From the NCBI RefSeq assembly GCF_023061285.1, contig NZ_JAKGAM010000001.1:682001-746000 (forward strand): a DNA stretch of 64,000 nucleotides. The letters are read 5' to 3'. The notes under the pieces were generated by a model. It was given only the letters and a program-made list of their open reading frames with translations. It searched no databases and was not told the origin of the DNA. This document shows, piece after piece, positions 47,439 to 56,439 of the stretch. Each line of letters opens with the position of its first letter. Positions within the stretch are counted from its first letter, which is position 1. This DNA comes from Chromohalobacter nigrandesensis. Its GTDB lineage: Bacteria; Pseudomonadota; Gammaproteobacteria; Pseudomonadales; Halomonadaceae. The position numbers and the translations under genes are program-made.

Positions 47439-48941
47439 GTGACCGATCCGAACGCCCACCGGCTCTGGATTCAGGAAGCGCTGAATCTGCAACTGGCCGA
47501 ACCGGATGCCCGAACGCTCGGCCAGCGTCTTTATGGTGCTCTGCGCAGCGGTATCCAGCAGGGCCAACTATCCCCTGGAAGTGCCCTGCCCTCGTCCCGG
47601 CAGTTGGCCTCCAGCCTGGGTATCGGGCGCAACACCGTGCTGGGTGCGGTCGATCGCCTCATCGCCGAGGGCTTTCTTGTCTCGCGCCCAGGTGCGGGTG
47701 TTTTCGTTGCCGATTGGCAGTGGGGAACACAGCAAGATCTCGAGATACCATCTCTAACCAATGTGGCACTCTCGCGCCGCGGCGAACGCCTCCTCGAATT
47801 CACGGCGCCCTCGAGCGAGCGTCATACTGCCTTCGCGCCCGGCGTACCGGCGCTGGATCGTTTTCCCCGCGAGCGCTGGCAGCGCTTGCTTAGACGCCAC
47901 CAGCAGCGCGCTCCTATGGAATGGTTCGATTACCAGAATGCGGGTGGCGTCAACGCGCTACGCAAGGCGCTGTGCGATTATCTGCGCCTGTCGCGCTCGG
48001 TGCGCTGCCACCCGGAACAGATCCTGATCACCCAAGGAGCCCAGCAGGGCTTTGAGTTGATCGCACGACTGCTCGCCGATGTCGGGGATAGCGTCTGGAT
48101 GGAGGAGCCCGGCTATGGCGGTGCGCAGGCCTGCTTCGCGTCGGCGGGGCTGACATTACAGCCGGTGCCAGTCGACGGTGACGGTTTGAACGTCGCGTCA
48201 TTGCCCGCCGAGACGCCACCACCCAAGCTGATCTACGTGACGCCATCGCACCAGTATCCCAGCGGCGCGACCCTACCGCTGTCACGTCGTACAGCGCTGT
48301 TAGCGCTCGCCCAGCGGCATGACGCCTGGATCATCGAGGACGACTACGACAGCGAGTTCCGCTATACCAGCGCGCCGATCGCCTCGCTTCAGGGACTGAT
48401 GGAGAACGCCCCGGTGATCTATGTCGGCACCTTCAGCAAGGTCCTCTATCCGGGGCTTCGGCTGGGCTATCTGGTGCTGCCACCGTCGCTGGTGGCAACC
48501 TTCCAGCGCATCAACGCCCGCCTGCACCGAGAGGGGCAGTATATCGCCCAGGCAGCGCTGGCCGACTTCATCGGCGAAGGCCATTTCTCACGCCATGTAG
48601 CACGCATGCGCAAGTGCTACCGGCACCGCCAGGCAGCGCTTCGCCAGGCGCTGGCGCCGGCGGTATCCCGCGGGCTCGAACTCTCGTCCGGCCATGCGGG
48701 GATGCACCTGGTCGCGTATCTACAAAGCCATGCACTGGAGCGCGAACTCGTCCACCGGGGCAAGCAAGCAGGCCTGCGGCTATCGCCGCTATCCGGCTTT
48801 TATCTGCAAGCACCCGGCCAGCCGGGGCTGGTACTCGGCTATGCCGGCGCAACTGAGGCCGAGATCGAACGCGCCGGCCGGTGGCTCAGCGAAACGTGGC
48901 GGTCACTGACACGAGACGTAAGCAACAGCGGCACCGCCTAG
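47439..48941 (+). CDS. MocR-family PLP-dependent regulator (GntR HTH plus aminotransferase domain)
   Basis: Of 500 residues from GTG 47439 (AGGAA site), about 1-85 are a GntR winged helix (LYGALRSGIQQGQLSPGSAL, SSRQLASSLGIGRNTV). The rest is a fold-type I aminotransferase-like domain with PLP-lysine in YVGTFSKVLYPGLRLGYL and DDYDSEFRY. The family includes PdxR, GabR and TauR. It is divergent from the GNAT/PaiB pair, its likely target. The ligand is not evident. The stop overlaps the endonuclease V gene in convergent orientation. Confidence 0.88.
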   Translation: MTDPNAHRLWIQEALNLQLAEPDARTLGQRLYGALRSGIQQGQLSPGSALPSSRQLASSLGIGRNTVLGAVDRLIAEGFLVSRPGAGVFVADWQWGTQQDLEIPSLTNVALSRRGERLLEFTAPSSERHTAFAPGVPALDRFPRERWQRLLRRHQQRAPMEWFDYQNAGGVNALRKALCDYLRLSRSVRCHPEQILITQGAQQGFELIARLLADVGDSVWMEEPGYGGAQACFASAGLTLQPVPVDGDGLNVASLPAETPPPKLIYVTPSHQYPSGATLPLSRRTALLALAQRHDAWIIEDDYDSEFRYTSAPIASLQGLMENAPVIYVGTFSKVLYPGLRLGYLVLPPSLVATFQRINARLHREGQYIAQAALADFIGEGHFSRHVARMRKCYRHRQAALRQALAPAVSRGLELSSGHAGMHLVAYLQSHALERELVHRGKQAGLRLSPLSGFYLQAPGQPGLVLGYAGATEAEIERAGRWLSETWRSLTRDVSNSGTA

Positions 48942-49657
48942 CCTCTGCCCCGCCGCGACGCCAGCCGATCCGCCAGCCGGGTCGGTTCGGGCAACTTGGT
49001 CTTGCCCAGGCAGGCAATCGCCCATTCCAGCGCTGCGGCCTGATCCAGCCGATGTCCCGGCGAGACGATCACCGGCTGGACATTATCACGCGAGCGCAAC
49101 ACCGCGCCGATGACCACGCGTCCCTCGGCATCGGTTTCGACGTCAGCGGGATCCTCGGCGCGGCGACGGTCGGTGAGCGGCGTCCATTCACCGCGCGTGG
49201 CCGGCACATCGCCGTGACGACCGCAAAGCACCTTCTTCGCCACGCCGATCGTCGGCAGATCGAGCCATAGGCCCAGGTGCGAAGCCACGCCGAGACGCCG
49301 TGGATGCGCGATGCCCTGGCCATCGACCATGACCAGATTGGGGCACGACGCCAGCCGCGCAAAGGCCGCCAGGGCGGCGGGAATCTCGCGAAACGACAAC
49401 AGCCCCGGGATATACGGCATGCGTGTCGGCTCACGATGCACCACCGACTCCTGCAGCGTCAGCGACGGCCATTCGAGCACCACAACCGCCGCCCGCGTCG
49501 TCTCGCCGCCATCCTCGAAGCCGATATCCACGCCCGCGATGCAGGTCACCGCGTCCGGCTTTCCCTGCCTGACCACGCGCGGCGCCAGACGACGCTGCAA
49601 TACCACAGCCTCCTCCGGCGTCAGCGTCCACTCATGCAACGCTTGTTGATTCGTCAT
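48938..49657 (-). CDS. nfi: Deoxyinosine 3'-endonuclease V
   Basis: DNA repair nuclease of 239 residues cutting near deaminated adenine. Active-site motifs: IAGVDIGFED near the N-terminus, RMPYIPGLLSFREIP, and VDGQGIAHPRRLGVASHLGL, DLPTIGVAKKVLCG. The start at 49657 has GGAGG; the frame continues upstream without a good start. Family identity is clear, with Gln in place of the common His in DGHG. Confidence 0.93.
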   Translation of the reverse strand: MTNQQALHEWTLTPEEAVVLQRRLAPRVVRQGKPDAVTCIAGVDIGFEDGGETTRAAVVVLEWPSLTLQESVVHREPTRMPYIPGLLSFREIPAALAAFARLASCPNLVMVDGQGIAHPRRLGVASHLGLWLDLPTIGVAKKVLCGRHGDVPATRGEWTPLTDRRRAEDPADVETDAEGRVVIGAVLRSRDNVQPVIVSPGHRLDQAAALEWAIACLGKTKLPEPTRLADRLASRRGRG

Positions 49658-49751
49658 ATGGCCTCCTTGGCATTCCTTCTTCCTTGTTACCGGCCCCATT
49701 GGGCCGCCCTCCCGCAACCGGTAGACTGGCACTCCAGTAAAGGAGATCTGC

Positions 49752-51011
49752 GTGAAACTCATCCACACAGCGGACTGGCATCTCGGCCAGACTTTCCATG
49801 GCCAGGAGCGTCATGCCGAGCAACGCGCGTTTCTCGACTGGCTGTTGGCGGCCCTCGAAACGCGCCACCCGGACGCCTTGCTCATCGCAGGCGATATCTT
49901 CGATGTCGTCAATCCCTCGCTGCGCGCCCAGGAGATGCTCTACGACTTCATCGTCGAAGCGCATCAACGTTTGCCGCAACTGAATATCGTCATGATCGCC
50001 GGCAACCACGACAGCGGCAACCGTATCGAGTTGCCCGCGCCGCTGATGCAGCGCCTCAACACCCACGCCCTGGGCCGTGTGAGCTGGCTCGACGACGGAC
50101 GACTCGACGCCGAGCGCCTGCTGGTACCGCTGACCGATACCGACGGCGCGGTTCGCGCCTGGTGCCTGGCGCTGCCCTTCCTGCGGCCCGCCGAGGTCAC
50201 CGGCAATACCGCGCTGAGCAGCGACAAGACCGACGACGCCTCGCCCAATAGCTATGTCGCGGGCATCACGCGCGTTCACCAACAGCTCATCGACGCCGCA
50301 CGCAAGCATCGCGTCCCCGGCCAGGCGCTGATCGCCATGAGTCACGCCCATCTGCACGGCGCTGCGGTCTCCGAGGCCAGCGAGCGGCCCATCGTCATCG
50401 GCGGCGAGGAATCGATCCCGGCCTCGTTGTTCCCCGCCGACATCGCCTATGTCGCACTGGGCCACCTGCATCGCGCCCAGCAGGTCGGCGAAGAGCGCAT
50501 CCGTTACAGCGGTAGTCCGTTGCCGCTGGACTTCAGCGAGGTGGCCTATCCCCATCAGGTCGTCGAAGTCACGCTCGACGGCGCCGCCTTGTGCGATGTC
50601 GAGAGCCTGGCGGTCCCGCGTCCGGTGGCCATGCACCGCCTCGGCCCGGCACCACTCGACGACGTGCTTGCCGAGCTGGATGCCCTGGAAGATACGCCCG
50701 AACTACCACGCGAGCGCTGGCCCTGGCTCGAGATACGCGTCGAACTCGACGCCCCGATGCCCGATCTGCGCGCCCGGGTGGACACGGCGCTCGACGGCAA
50801 GACACTGCGTCTGCTGCGCCTGGAGCGTCGCTTGCCGAGAGTCGCCGCCGAGGACGCACCCGCCCGCATCGACCTGGCGGCGCTCGGTCCGCGCAAGCTG
50901 TTCGAGCGTACCTGGCAAGCGCGCTGGGGCGAGCCGCCCTCCACCGATGTGCTCGCCGACTTTGACCGGCTACGTCAGGACGTGCTCGACGACGAGGAGA
51001 CACCGACATGA
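49752..51011 (+). CDS. sbcD: Exonuclease subunit SbcD
   Basis: Mn-dependent nuclease subunit (Mre11-like), 419 residues from GTG 49752 with an AAGGAGA site. Phosphoesterase motifs: HTADWHLGQ, IAGDIFDVVNPS, AGNHDSGNR and SHAHLHG, with ALGHLHRAQ. The stop overlaps the sbcC start by four bases. Together they open hairpins and process DNA ends. Confidence 0.95.
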   Translation: MKLIHTADWHLGQTFHGQERHAEQRAFLDWLLAALETRHPDALLIAGDIFDVVNPSLRAQEMLYDFIVEAHQRLPQLNIVMIAGNHDSGNRIELPAPLMQRLNTHALGRVSWLDDGRLDAERLLVPLTDTDGAVRAWCLALPFLRPAEVTGNTALSSDKTDDASPNSYVAGITRVHQQLIDAARKHRVPGQALIAMSHAHLHGAAVSEASERPIVIGGEESIPASLFPADIAYVALGHLHRAQQVGEERIRYSGSPLPLDFSEVAYPHQVVEVTLDGAALCDVESLAVPRPVAMHRLGPAPLDDVLAELDALEDTPELPRERWPWLEIRVELDAPMPDLRARVDTALDGKTLRLLRLERRLPRVAAEDAPARIDLAALGPRKLFERTWQARWGEPPSTDVLADFDRLRQDVLDDEETPT

Positions 51012-54000
51012 AGATCCTCGCCCTGCGCCTGGCCAACCTGGCCTCGATCCCCGGCCCGCTGGAACTCGACTTCACCACCGCGCCGCTCGCCGAAGCCGGC
51101 CTGTTCGCCATTACCGGCCCCACCGGCGCCGGCAAGAGCACGCTGCTCGATGCCTTGTGTCTGGCGCTCTACGGCAGCACGCCCCGGTTGCGCCAGGCCC
51201 CCGGTCAGAACGCCCCGCTGCCCGACGTGGGCGACGCCACGCTCAATACCGCCGACCCGCGAACTCTACTTCGCCGAGGCACCGCCAGCGGCCATGCCGA
51301 GGTCGACTTCCTGGGTCGCGACGGCCGCCGCTATCGCGCTCGCTGGGCCGTGCGTCGTGCCCGCGAGAAAGCCGATGGCAAATTGCAGAAAATCGAGCAG
51401 TCGCTCACCGATCTGGATAGCGACCGCCTGCTGACCACACAGAAGCGCGAGTTCGACCGCCTGCTGCCCGAGCGCCTGGGCCTCAGCTTCGAGCAATTCA
51501 CTCGCGCCGTGCTGCTGGCCCAGAGCGAATTCGCCGCCTTTCTCAAGGCCGACGACAACGAGCGCAGCGACCTGCTCGAGCGCCTCACCGGCACCGCCGA
51601 GTACTCCGAGATCTCGGTCGCCGCCTATCGCCGCGCCAGTCAGGCCAAGAAAGCCGTCGACGCGCTGGATGCCAAGCTCGCCGACGACCTGCCCGCCGAG
51701 GCCGAGGCTCGCGCAGCGCTCGAAAAGACCGCCGAGACCGCCCAAACCGAGCTCGACACCGTACAACGCCATGCCAAGCGCCTGGAGACACAGGCACAGT
51801 GGCACGCCACGGACGCCAAACTGCGTGACGCTCATACCCAGGGGCAGCGCGAGCACCGCGCTGCCGAGACGCATTGGCAGACACTGGCCCCGGCCCGCGC
51901 CGACCGTGACTGGCAGCGCCTGATCGCACCTCAACGTCACCGTCTGACACGCCAGGCCGAACTGCCCGGCGAGATCACACGTCTCGAGACGACTCATGCC
52001 GACACGCGCAAGGCCCTGGCGCAGGCCGAGACCACACAGCAGCAGGCCAAACAATCACATGCGACGGCCGAACAGGCTCTCCAGGATGCCGATACCGCAC
52101 GCCGCACGGCCGAGCCTCAACTGCACCAGGCCCGCGAGCAGGCACAGCAACTGGCGACCCGCGAGCATCAGTTAGCCGAGCTCGACAAAACGCACGCCGC
52201 GCATCGCCGCGACGCGCAAGCACTGACCAAACGCCGCCAGGAGGCCCACGAGACACAGCAACGCCAACGTCGACAGCGCGATGACTGGCAGGCTACCCTG
52301 CATCAACTGATGGGCGAGCACACCCGCGTGGAAGACGCCCGCCAGGCCGTTCAGCGCGCGCATGATCACGCCGCGCAGCGTCATCTGGCACTCAGCGAGT
52401 TGCAAAGTCGCTGGCAAAGCGCCCGGCGCGCCGACCACACCCAGCGCACACTCAATGAGCGCCTGACGCAGGACGCCAAGCAACTCGAGGCATTGATCAC
52501 CCAAGGCCAGGCCGCGCGCCAGCGCCTCGATGAGTACGAGCGCCACTATCGCAGCGTGCTGGAATTCGTCGAACGCGGCCGCGCGGTGCGCAGCGAGAGT
52601 GTCACGCAGTTGCGCGAGGCCCTCGAGGAAGGCCAGCCCTGCCCGGTGTGCGGCGGTCTCGAGCATCCCTGGCGCCACCAGCCGCCACAGACGCCCGAAG
52701 CCGCCCAGCTTGCCGCCCAGCAGGCGGAAGAAGACCGCCAGTTGACGGACGCCCAGCAGCAGCGCGACCACGCCCAGCAACAGCGCGACGAACTGCTGGG
52801 CCAGTACCGGGCGCTTGACGCCTCGCTCACGCAGCAACGCCAGGACGCTGCGGATGCCGACAAGCGCCGTCAGGAGGCGTACCAGGTACTCGACGAGCAT
52901 CCGCTGTATGCCGAGCTGTCTACCATCGATCACGAGCGGCGCGACGCCTGGCTGACCGAGCAACACCAGACAAGCGACGCCCAGCGCGCACAACACGCAG
53001 AGACGCTTCAAGCCCTTGCCCGCGCCGAGGCCGAGCTGGCACCGCTCGACGAGGCATTGCGCCAGAGCGAGCTGACACTGGCGCAGCTCGACGCCCAGCG
53101 CATCAGCCTCGACAAGGAACTTGAAGAACTCGATGCGCGTCTGCCTCCGCTACGCCGCGAGCGCGACGATATTGCCACCCGGCTCAAGGCCCTGCTCGGC
53201 GAGCATGCCTCGCCGGATGCCTGGCAGCAGTACCTCGATACGCGCCAGGCCACCGCGCGCCAAGCCCGGGATACGGCGCTCGCCCAATGCCATGACAGTG
53301 AGCGGGAAACCCAGCGGCTTGCCCAGCAATCGCACTACGAGGCCGAGCAACTCGCCCGGCTCAAGCAGGAAATCGACACCCTTAACCGTGAGCTGGAGGC
53401 CTGGCGCCAAGCACATCCCGAGCTGGACGATGCCACGCTGCAGCGGCTACTCGCCGAAAGCGATGACGACGCCGAATCACGAGAACGGGAATTGACCCAG
53501 GCCGAGCAGACCCGCCAGCAGACCGCTGCCGCCCTCGCCGAGCGCCGCCAGGCCCTCATCACGCATCGCCGTGAGCAGGCGTTGACCGAGCACGACGCCA
53601 ACCCGGACGCCCTCTTGAGCGAGACGGTCGACGCCCGGATCGACCAGCGCCGAGAGGCGTTAGACACCGCGCGTGACGCCCTGACGCCTCAGCACGATGA
53701 CGCCCAGGCACGCCGCGACGACGCCCTGCACGCCCTGCGAGACGATGACCGCAAGCGTCAGCGCCAACGCGAAGGGCAAGCCGAACTCGATGCCGCGCGC
53801 GCCGAGTACCGACGCTGGGGTCGCATCAGCGAACTGATCGGCTCCGCCGACGGCAAGGTCTTCCGGCGCATCGCGCAGACCTACAACCTTGAGCAACTGC
53901 TGGAACACGCCAACGCGCATCTGACGGGGCTGAGTCGCCGTTACACGCTGATTCGTGGCGGCAGCGAGCTGGGCCTGCTGGTGGAGGACCGCGACATGGG

Positions 54001-54313
54001 CGACGAGTGCCGCTCGGTGCATTCGCTTTCCGGCGGCGAAACCTTCCTCGTCTCGCTGGCGCTGGCGCTGGGGCTCGCTTCAATGGCCTCCGGCGAACTC
54101 GTCATCGAATCGCTGTTCATCGACGAAGGCTTCGGCAGCCTCGACCCGCAATCCCTGGCGCTCGCCATGGACGCCCTGGACGGCCTGCAAGCGCTGGGCC
54201 GTCGCGTCGGCGTGATCTCCCACGTACAGGAAATGCACGAACGCATCCCGGTACAGATCCAAGTCGAACCGCTGGGTAATGGGACGAGTCGAGCGAGATT
54301 GGTGAGTACCTAG
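51008..54313 (+). CDS. sbcC: Exonuclease subunit SbcC, SMC-like ATPase
   Basis: Rad50-like ATPase of 1101 residues. Walker A GPTGAGKST at 37-45, long coiled coils rich in Gln, Arg and Ala on both sides of the zinc hook Cys545-Pro-Val-Cys548, then signature HSLSGGETFLVSLALALG and Walker B LFIDEGFGSLD. Partner of sbcD upstream. Stop is followed closely by a 17-bp tandem repeat. Confidence 0.95.
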   Translation: MKILALRLANLASIPGPLELDFTTAPLAEAGLFAITGPTGAGKSTLLDALCLALYGSTPRLRQAPGQNAPLPDVGDATLNTADPRTLLRRGTASGHAEVDFLGRDGRRYRARWAVRRAREKADGKLQKIEQSLTDLDSDRLLTTQKREFDRLLPERLGLSFEQFTRAVLLAQSEFAAFLKADDNERSDLLERLTGTAEYSEISVAAYRRASQAKKAVDALDAKLADDLPAEAEARAALEKTAETAQTELDTVQRHAKRLETQAQWHATDAKLRDAHTQGQREHRAAETHWQTLAPARADRDWQRLIAPQRHRLTRQAELPGEITRLETTHADTRKALAQAETTQQQAKQSHATAEQALQDADTARRTAEPQLHQAREQAQQLATREHQLAELDKTHAAHRRDAQALTKRRQEAHETQQRQRRQRDDWQATLHQLMGEHTRVEDARQAVQRAHDHAAQRHLALSELQSRWQSARRADHTQRTLNERLTQDAKQLEALITQGQAARQRLDEYERHYRSVLEFVERGRAVRSESVTQLREALEEGQPCPVCGGLEHPWRHQPPQTPEAAQLAAQQAEEDRQLTDAQQQRDHAQQQRDELLGQYRALDASLTQQRQDAADADKRRQEAYQVLDEHPLYAELSTIDHERRDAWLTEQHQTSDAQRAQHAETLQALARAEAELAPLDEALRQSELTLAQLDAQRISLDKELEELDARLPPLRRERDDIATRLKALLGEHASPDAWQQYLDTRQATARQARDTALAQCHDSERETQRLAQQSHYEAEQLARLKQEIDTLNRELEAWRQAHPELDDATLQRLLAESDDDAESRERELTQAEQTRQQTAAALAERRQALITHRREQALTEHDANPDALLSETVDARIDQRREALDTARDALTPQHDDAQARRDDALHALRDDDRKRQRQREGQAELDAARAEYRRWGRISELIGSADGKVFRRIAQTYNLEQLLEHANAHLTGLSRRYTLIRGGSELGLLVEDRDMGDECRSVHSLSGGETFLVSLALALGLASMASGELVIESLFIDEGFGSLDPQSLALAMDALDGLQALGRRVGVISHVQEMHERIPVQIQVEPLGNGTSRARLVST

Positions 54314-54315
54314 TG

Positions 54316-54349
54316 AATATGAGCCTCTAGGAAATATGAGCTTCTAGGA
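54316..54349. repeat. 17-bp tandem duplication behind sbcC
   Basis: Two adjacent units AATATGAGCYTCTAGGA differ at one base. They begin two bases after the sbcC stop and mark the change from the GC-rich chromosome to a more AT-rich accessory patch. Confidence 0.75.
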
Positions 54350-54387
54350 AATACAGGACGGCCGCCTCCGCCCTCCTCGGCGCAGCA

Positions 54388-54421
54388 TCATAACGCCCGA
54401 AGCCTCAACCAGAGGCGGCCA
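54388..54421. repeat. 34-bp direct repeat, left copy
   Basis: This matches 55260-55293 at 33 of 34 positions. On the minus strand the right copy encodes the last codons and stop (GRLWLRLRAL) of the membrane protein gene; this copy is detached from any gene. The two copies bracket the HepT/MntA module, as attachment sites or a target duplication would. Confidence 0.8.
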
Positions 54422-54480
54422 GCGGCTCTTGGTAGCTGTACCCATCAGCTCGCTCTTTACACTCCAATTTCACCGGCGAG

Positions 54481-54828
54481 TCAGTGCCTTAGAATCTCGA
54501 GTTGTTCGCGAAGCTCCGGGATATGCGTCTGAATGATGCTCCAGACAGTATCGTGATCAATCCCGAGATAGGCATGGATGAGACGATTCCGCGTGGCGAT
54601 AATCAGACGCCATGGAATCTCTGGGTGAGCGGCACGTATATCATCTGGAATGCGGGTAGCTGCCTCACCAATCAATTCCAGATTGCGGAGGGTGGCATCA
54701 TATGTGAGGTCGTGGGTGATGAAGCCTTCTTGATCCAGCCCATCAGTGTAAGCAAGCACTTTCTCGGAGAAGCCGATCATGTCATCGATGTAGAAACGCC
54801 ACTCTCGTTGCGGTCTATTTTCAGACAT
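54481..54828 (-). CDS. hepT: HepT-like HEPN toxin (DUF86)
   Basis: Ribonuclease toxin of 115 residues. The HEPN active motif R-x4-H-x-Y is complete in TRNRLIHAYLGID; the Tyr is the residue AMPylated by MntA in the characterised pair. It overlaps the antitoxin gene by eight bases and lies downstream of it, the usual order. Confidence 0.88.
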   Translation of the reverse strand: MSENRPQREWRFYIDDMIGFSEKVLAYTDGLDQEGFITHDLTYDATLRNLELIGEAATRIPDDIRAAHPEIPWRLIIATRNRLIHAYLGIDHDTVWSIIQTHIPELREQLEILRH

Positions 54829-55111
54829 GCATGGCCTCGCGCTCGATGAAAGGCCGGATCTCGGGACGCAAAGCCTTATCGGTCACCAAATCCACCGGAC
54901 GCCCCAAGAGATCTTCCAAATAGAATTGCACCCCGAAGTAGCGATCTGCCGTTGCCGGGCCCTCAAAGCTCACCAGGATATCGACGTCACTGCGCTCTTC
55001 CGCCTCATCGCGCGCCATGGAGCCGAAGAGTGCGAGATCCCGAACACCGAATTGATGGACCATGGCAGGCAGATGCTGCTTCAGTAACGACAGCGTTTGC
55101 TGTTTGTTCAT
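54821..55111 (-). CDS. mntA: MntA-like minimal nucleotidyltransferase antitoxin
   Basis: Protein of 96 residues with the nucleotidyltransferase signature FGSMARDEAEERSDVDILVSF (motif G-S-x-A-R then S-D-x-D) and LGRPVDLVT. It neutralises HepT by tyrosine AMPylation in known systems. First gene of the pair, read from the minus strand. Confidence 0.88.
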   Translation of the reverse strand: MNKQQTLSLLKQHLPAMVHQFGVRDLALFGSMARDEAEERSDVDILVSFEGPATADRYFGVQFYLEDLLGRPVDLVTDKALRPEIRPFIEREAMHV

Positions 55112-55259
55112 CTTTTACCTCCACGTCAGGCAGCAACGGACTCACTGCACCCTTTGCCTCATGTGCGCTTAGCATAGCACCCGGCACTTCCGCATCAACG
55201 ACTGCCAGGAACCCCATTGTCCTCCATCTCGCTCGGTCCTCGGCCCTGCCGGCATAGAG

Positions 55260-55293
55260 TCATAACGCCCGAAGCCGCAACCAGAGGCGGCCA
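55260..55293. repeat. 34-bp direct repeat, right copy
   Basis: Right partner of 54388-54421, coinciding with the 3' end and stop codon of the membrane-protein gene. Period between copies is 872 bases, just enough for the HepT/MntA module and its control region. Confidence 0.8.
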
Positions 55294-55748
55294 ATGCCGA
55301 CGGAACTGACAAACAGCATGATTCCGATTGCCACGGAAAAACCACCGCGCCAGAGGCTGTCTGGACTGGCGGCGCCCACTGTTTCCAGTCGCGCATAATG
55401 CGTTCCCAGCGTGACCAGACCCGCCGCCAGATAACCGATGCCAATCAAGGCAGCACCCACGGCTATCAGAGTCGCCGACGAAGCAGAGACGTCGGCCTCT
55501 TGCGGTGTTAACCATCGACTGATCGGCTTGCGCGCCAGGATAAGCACCGCTCCCAAGAGTAGACTGACGAGAAAATGCACGCCCTGTATGGCAAGCATGT
55601 TCGGTGTCCCCGGCTCTTGAGCCACCGACAAGCTGGACCAGGTTATATAGAGAGACATGGCATAACTCGAAAGCGTCCTGACCAGAAGCCAAATCCCCGC
55701 GACACCCAACAGCGCTTCGCACAACGAACGAGTCTGGAAACTGGGCAT
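55260..55748 (-). CDS. Small four-helix membrane protein of unknown function
   Basis: The ATG at 55748 has a strong AAGGAGAA site and gives 162 residues; the frame continues 13 codons further upstream. Four hydrophobic segments are visible, around LLGVAGIWLLV, VHFLVSLLLGAVLIL, LIAVGAALIGIGYLAAGLV and GFSVAIGIMLFVSSVGIG. No family recognised. The last codons lie in the 34-bp repeat, so the C-terminus may have been restored when the adjacent module inserted. Confidence 0.65.
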   Translation of the reverse strand: MPSFQTRSLCEALLGVAGIWLLVRTLSSYAMSLYITWSSLSVAQEPGTPNMLAIQGVHFLVSLLLGAVLILARKPISRWLTPQEADVSASSATLIAVGAALIGIGYLAAGLVTLGTHYARLETVGAASPDSLWRGGFSVAIGIMLFVSSVGIGRLWLRLRAL

Positions 55749-55783
55749 ATTTCTCCTTGTGGTGATAGAAGCCTTGGGTAGGC

Positions 55784-56161
55784 TCAAGCTGAGAACGCTT
55801 CATTCAACCACTTGATGAAGTTGCGTTTTTGCTTGAATTCAGTGCGCACCTCCGCGAGACGCGCTTGCTCGGCCTGCTCCGCCCGGTACGTCAAGGCGAC
55901 CGCCACGCAATGCTTGCAGAAGTCGATGCCTTCAGAGGCTGGGCAATCGCAACCACCATCAAGACCACGCTTGTTCAGTTTCAACGTCACGGTATAACGC
56001 TCGCTCCCCTCTACATCAGCAGTGATGGTAGCGCCCTGCTTGTTCCAGCCGACCACCATGCCCTGGCGGTAATAATCCAGCCCTCGGCCAAACGCCGCCT
56101 CGCCCGCCAGTACGCTGAGCTGACGATCGGTCAGAAGTGCCACCTCATCGTGTTGCGTCAT
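55784..56161 (-). CDS. SWIM zinc-finger mini-protein
   Basis: Protein of 125 residues from the ATG at 56161 (a GTG at 56176 is also possible). The SWIM motif C-x-C...C-x-H is seen in GCDCPASEGIDFCKHC. The N-terminal LLTDRQLSVLAGEAAFGRGLDYYRQG resembles the start of larger SWIM-SNF2 helicase-type proteins, but here the chain stops after RNFIKWLNEAF. It is either a natural short DNA-binding protein or the surviving head of a truncated larger gene. Confidence 0.65.
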   Translation of the reverse strand: MTQHDEVALLTDRQLSVLAGEAAFGRGLDYYRQGMVVGWNKQGATITADVEGSERYTVTLKLNKRGLDGGCDCPASEGIDFCKHCVAVALTYRAEQAEQARLAEVRTEFKQKRNFIKWLNEAFSA

Positions 56162-56439
56162 TCGTAATGGCTCCACACGCGGGGAACTCTCACCACTCGC
56201 TCGTCTTCGAGAAGATGGCCGTATACCCTACCTTTGAATGTTTCTACAATATGTCGATGCCATCGACATGTTTCGACGACGTGTCGAAAAAATGGCGCTT
56301 CGTGCACATATAAAAGCGAAGTGGCGATGGCGTGAACATATCGGCTCGCTTCTGATGGATTATCATTGAGCCCTTGCATGCACCTTACTCTGTTTGCGGG
56401 TGCCTGATTCCTGATAGCGTTCAAGGTAAGCTGAGACGT
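56162..56439. other. Gap upstream of the SWIM gene with paired palindromes
   Basis: Contains a perfect 19-bp palindrome ATGTCGATGCCATCGACAT at 56251-56269, followed by TTTCGAC-N5-GTCGAAA at 56271-56289. An 88-codon minus-strand frame (56158-56424) crosses the gap and would overlap the SWIM start by ATGA, but it has no family likeness and is probably non-coding. An operator or RNA structure is more likely. Confidence 0.5.

Noticed and set aside
56158-56424. 88-codon minus-strand frame overlapping the SWIM start by ATGA
   Set aside because: The ATGA contact is suggestive, but the sequence has no known family, includes the palindromes at 56251-56289 and lacks a good ribosome site. Kept only as a possibility.
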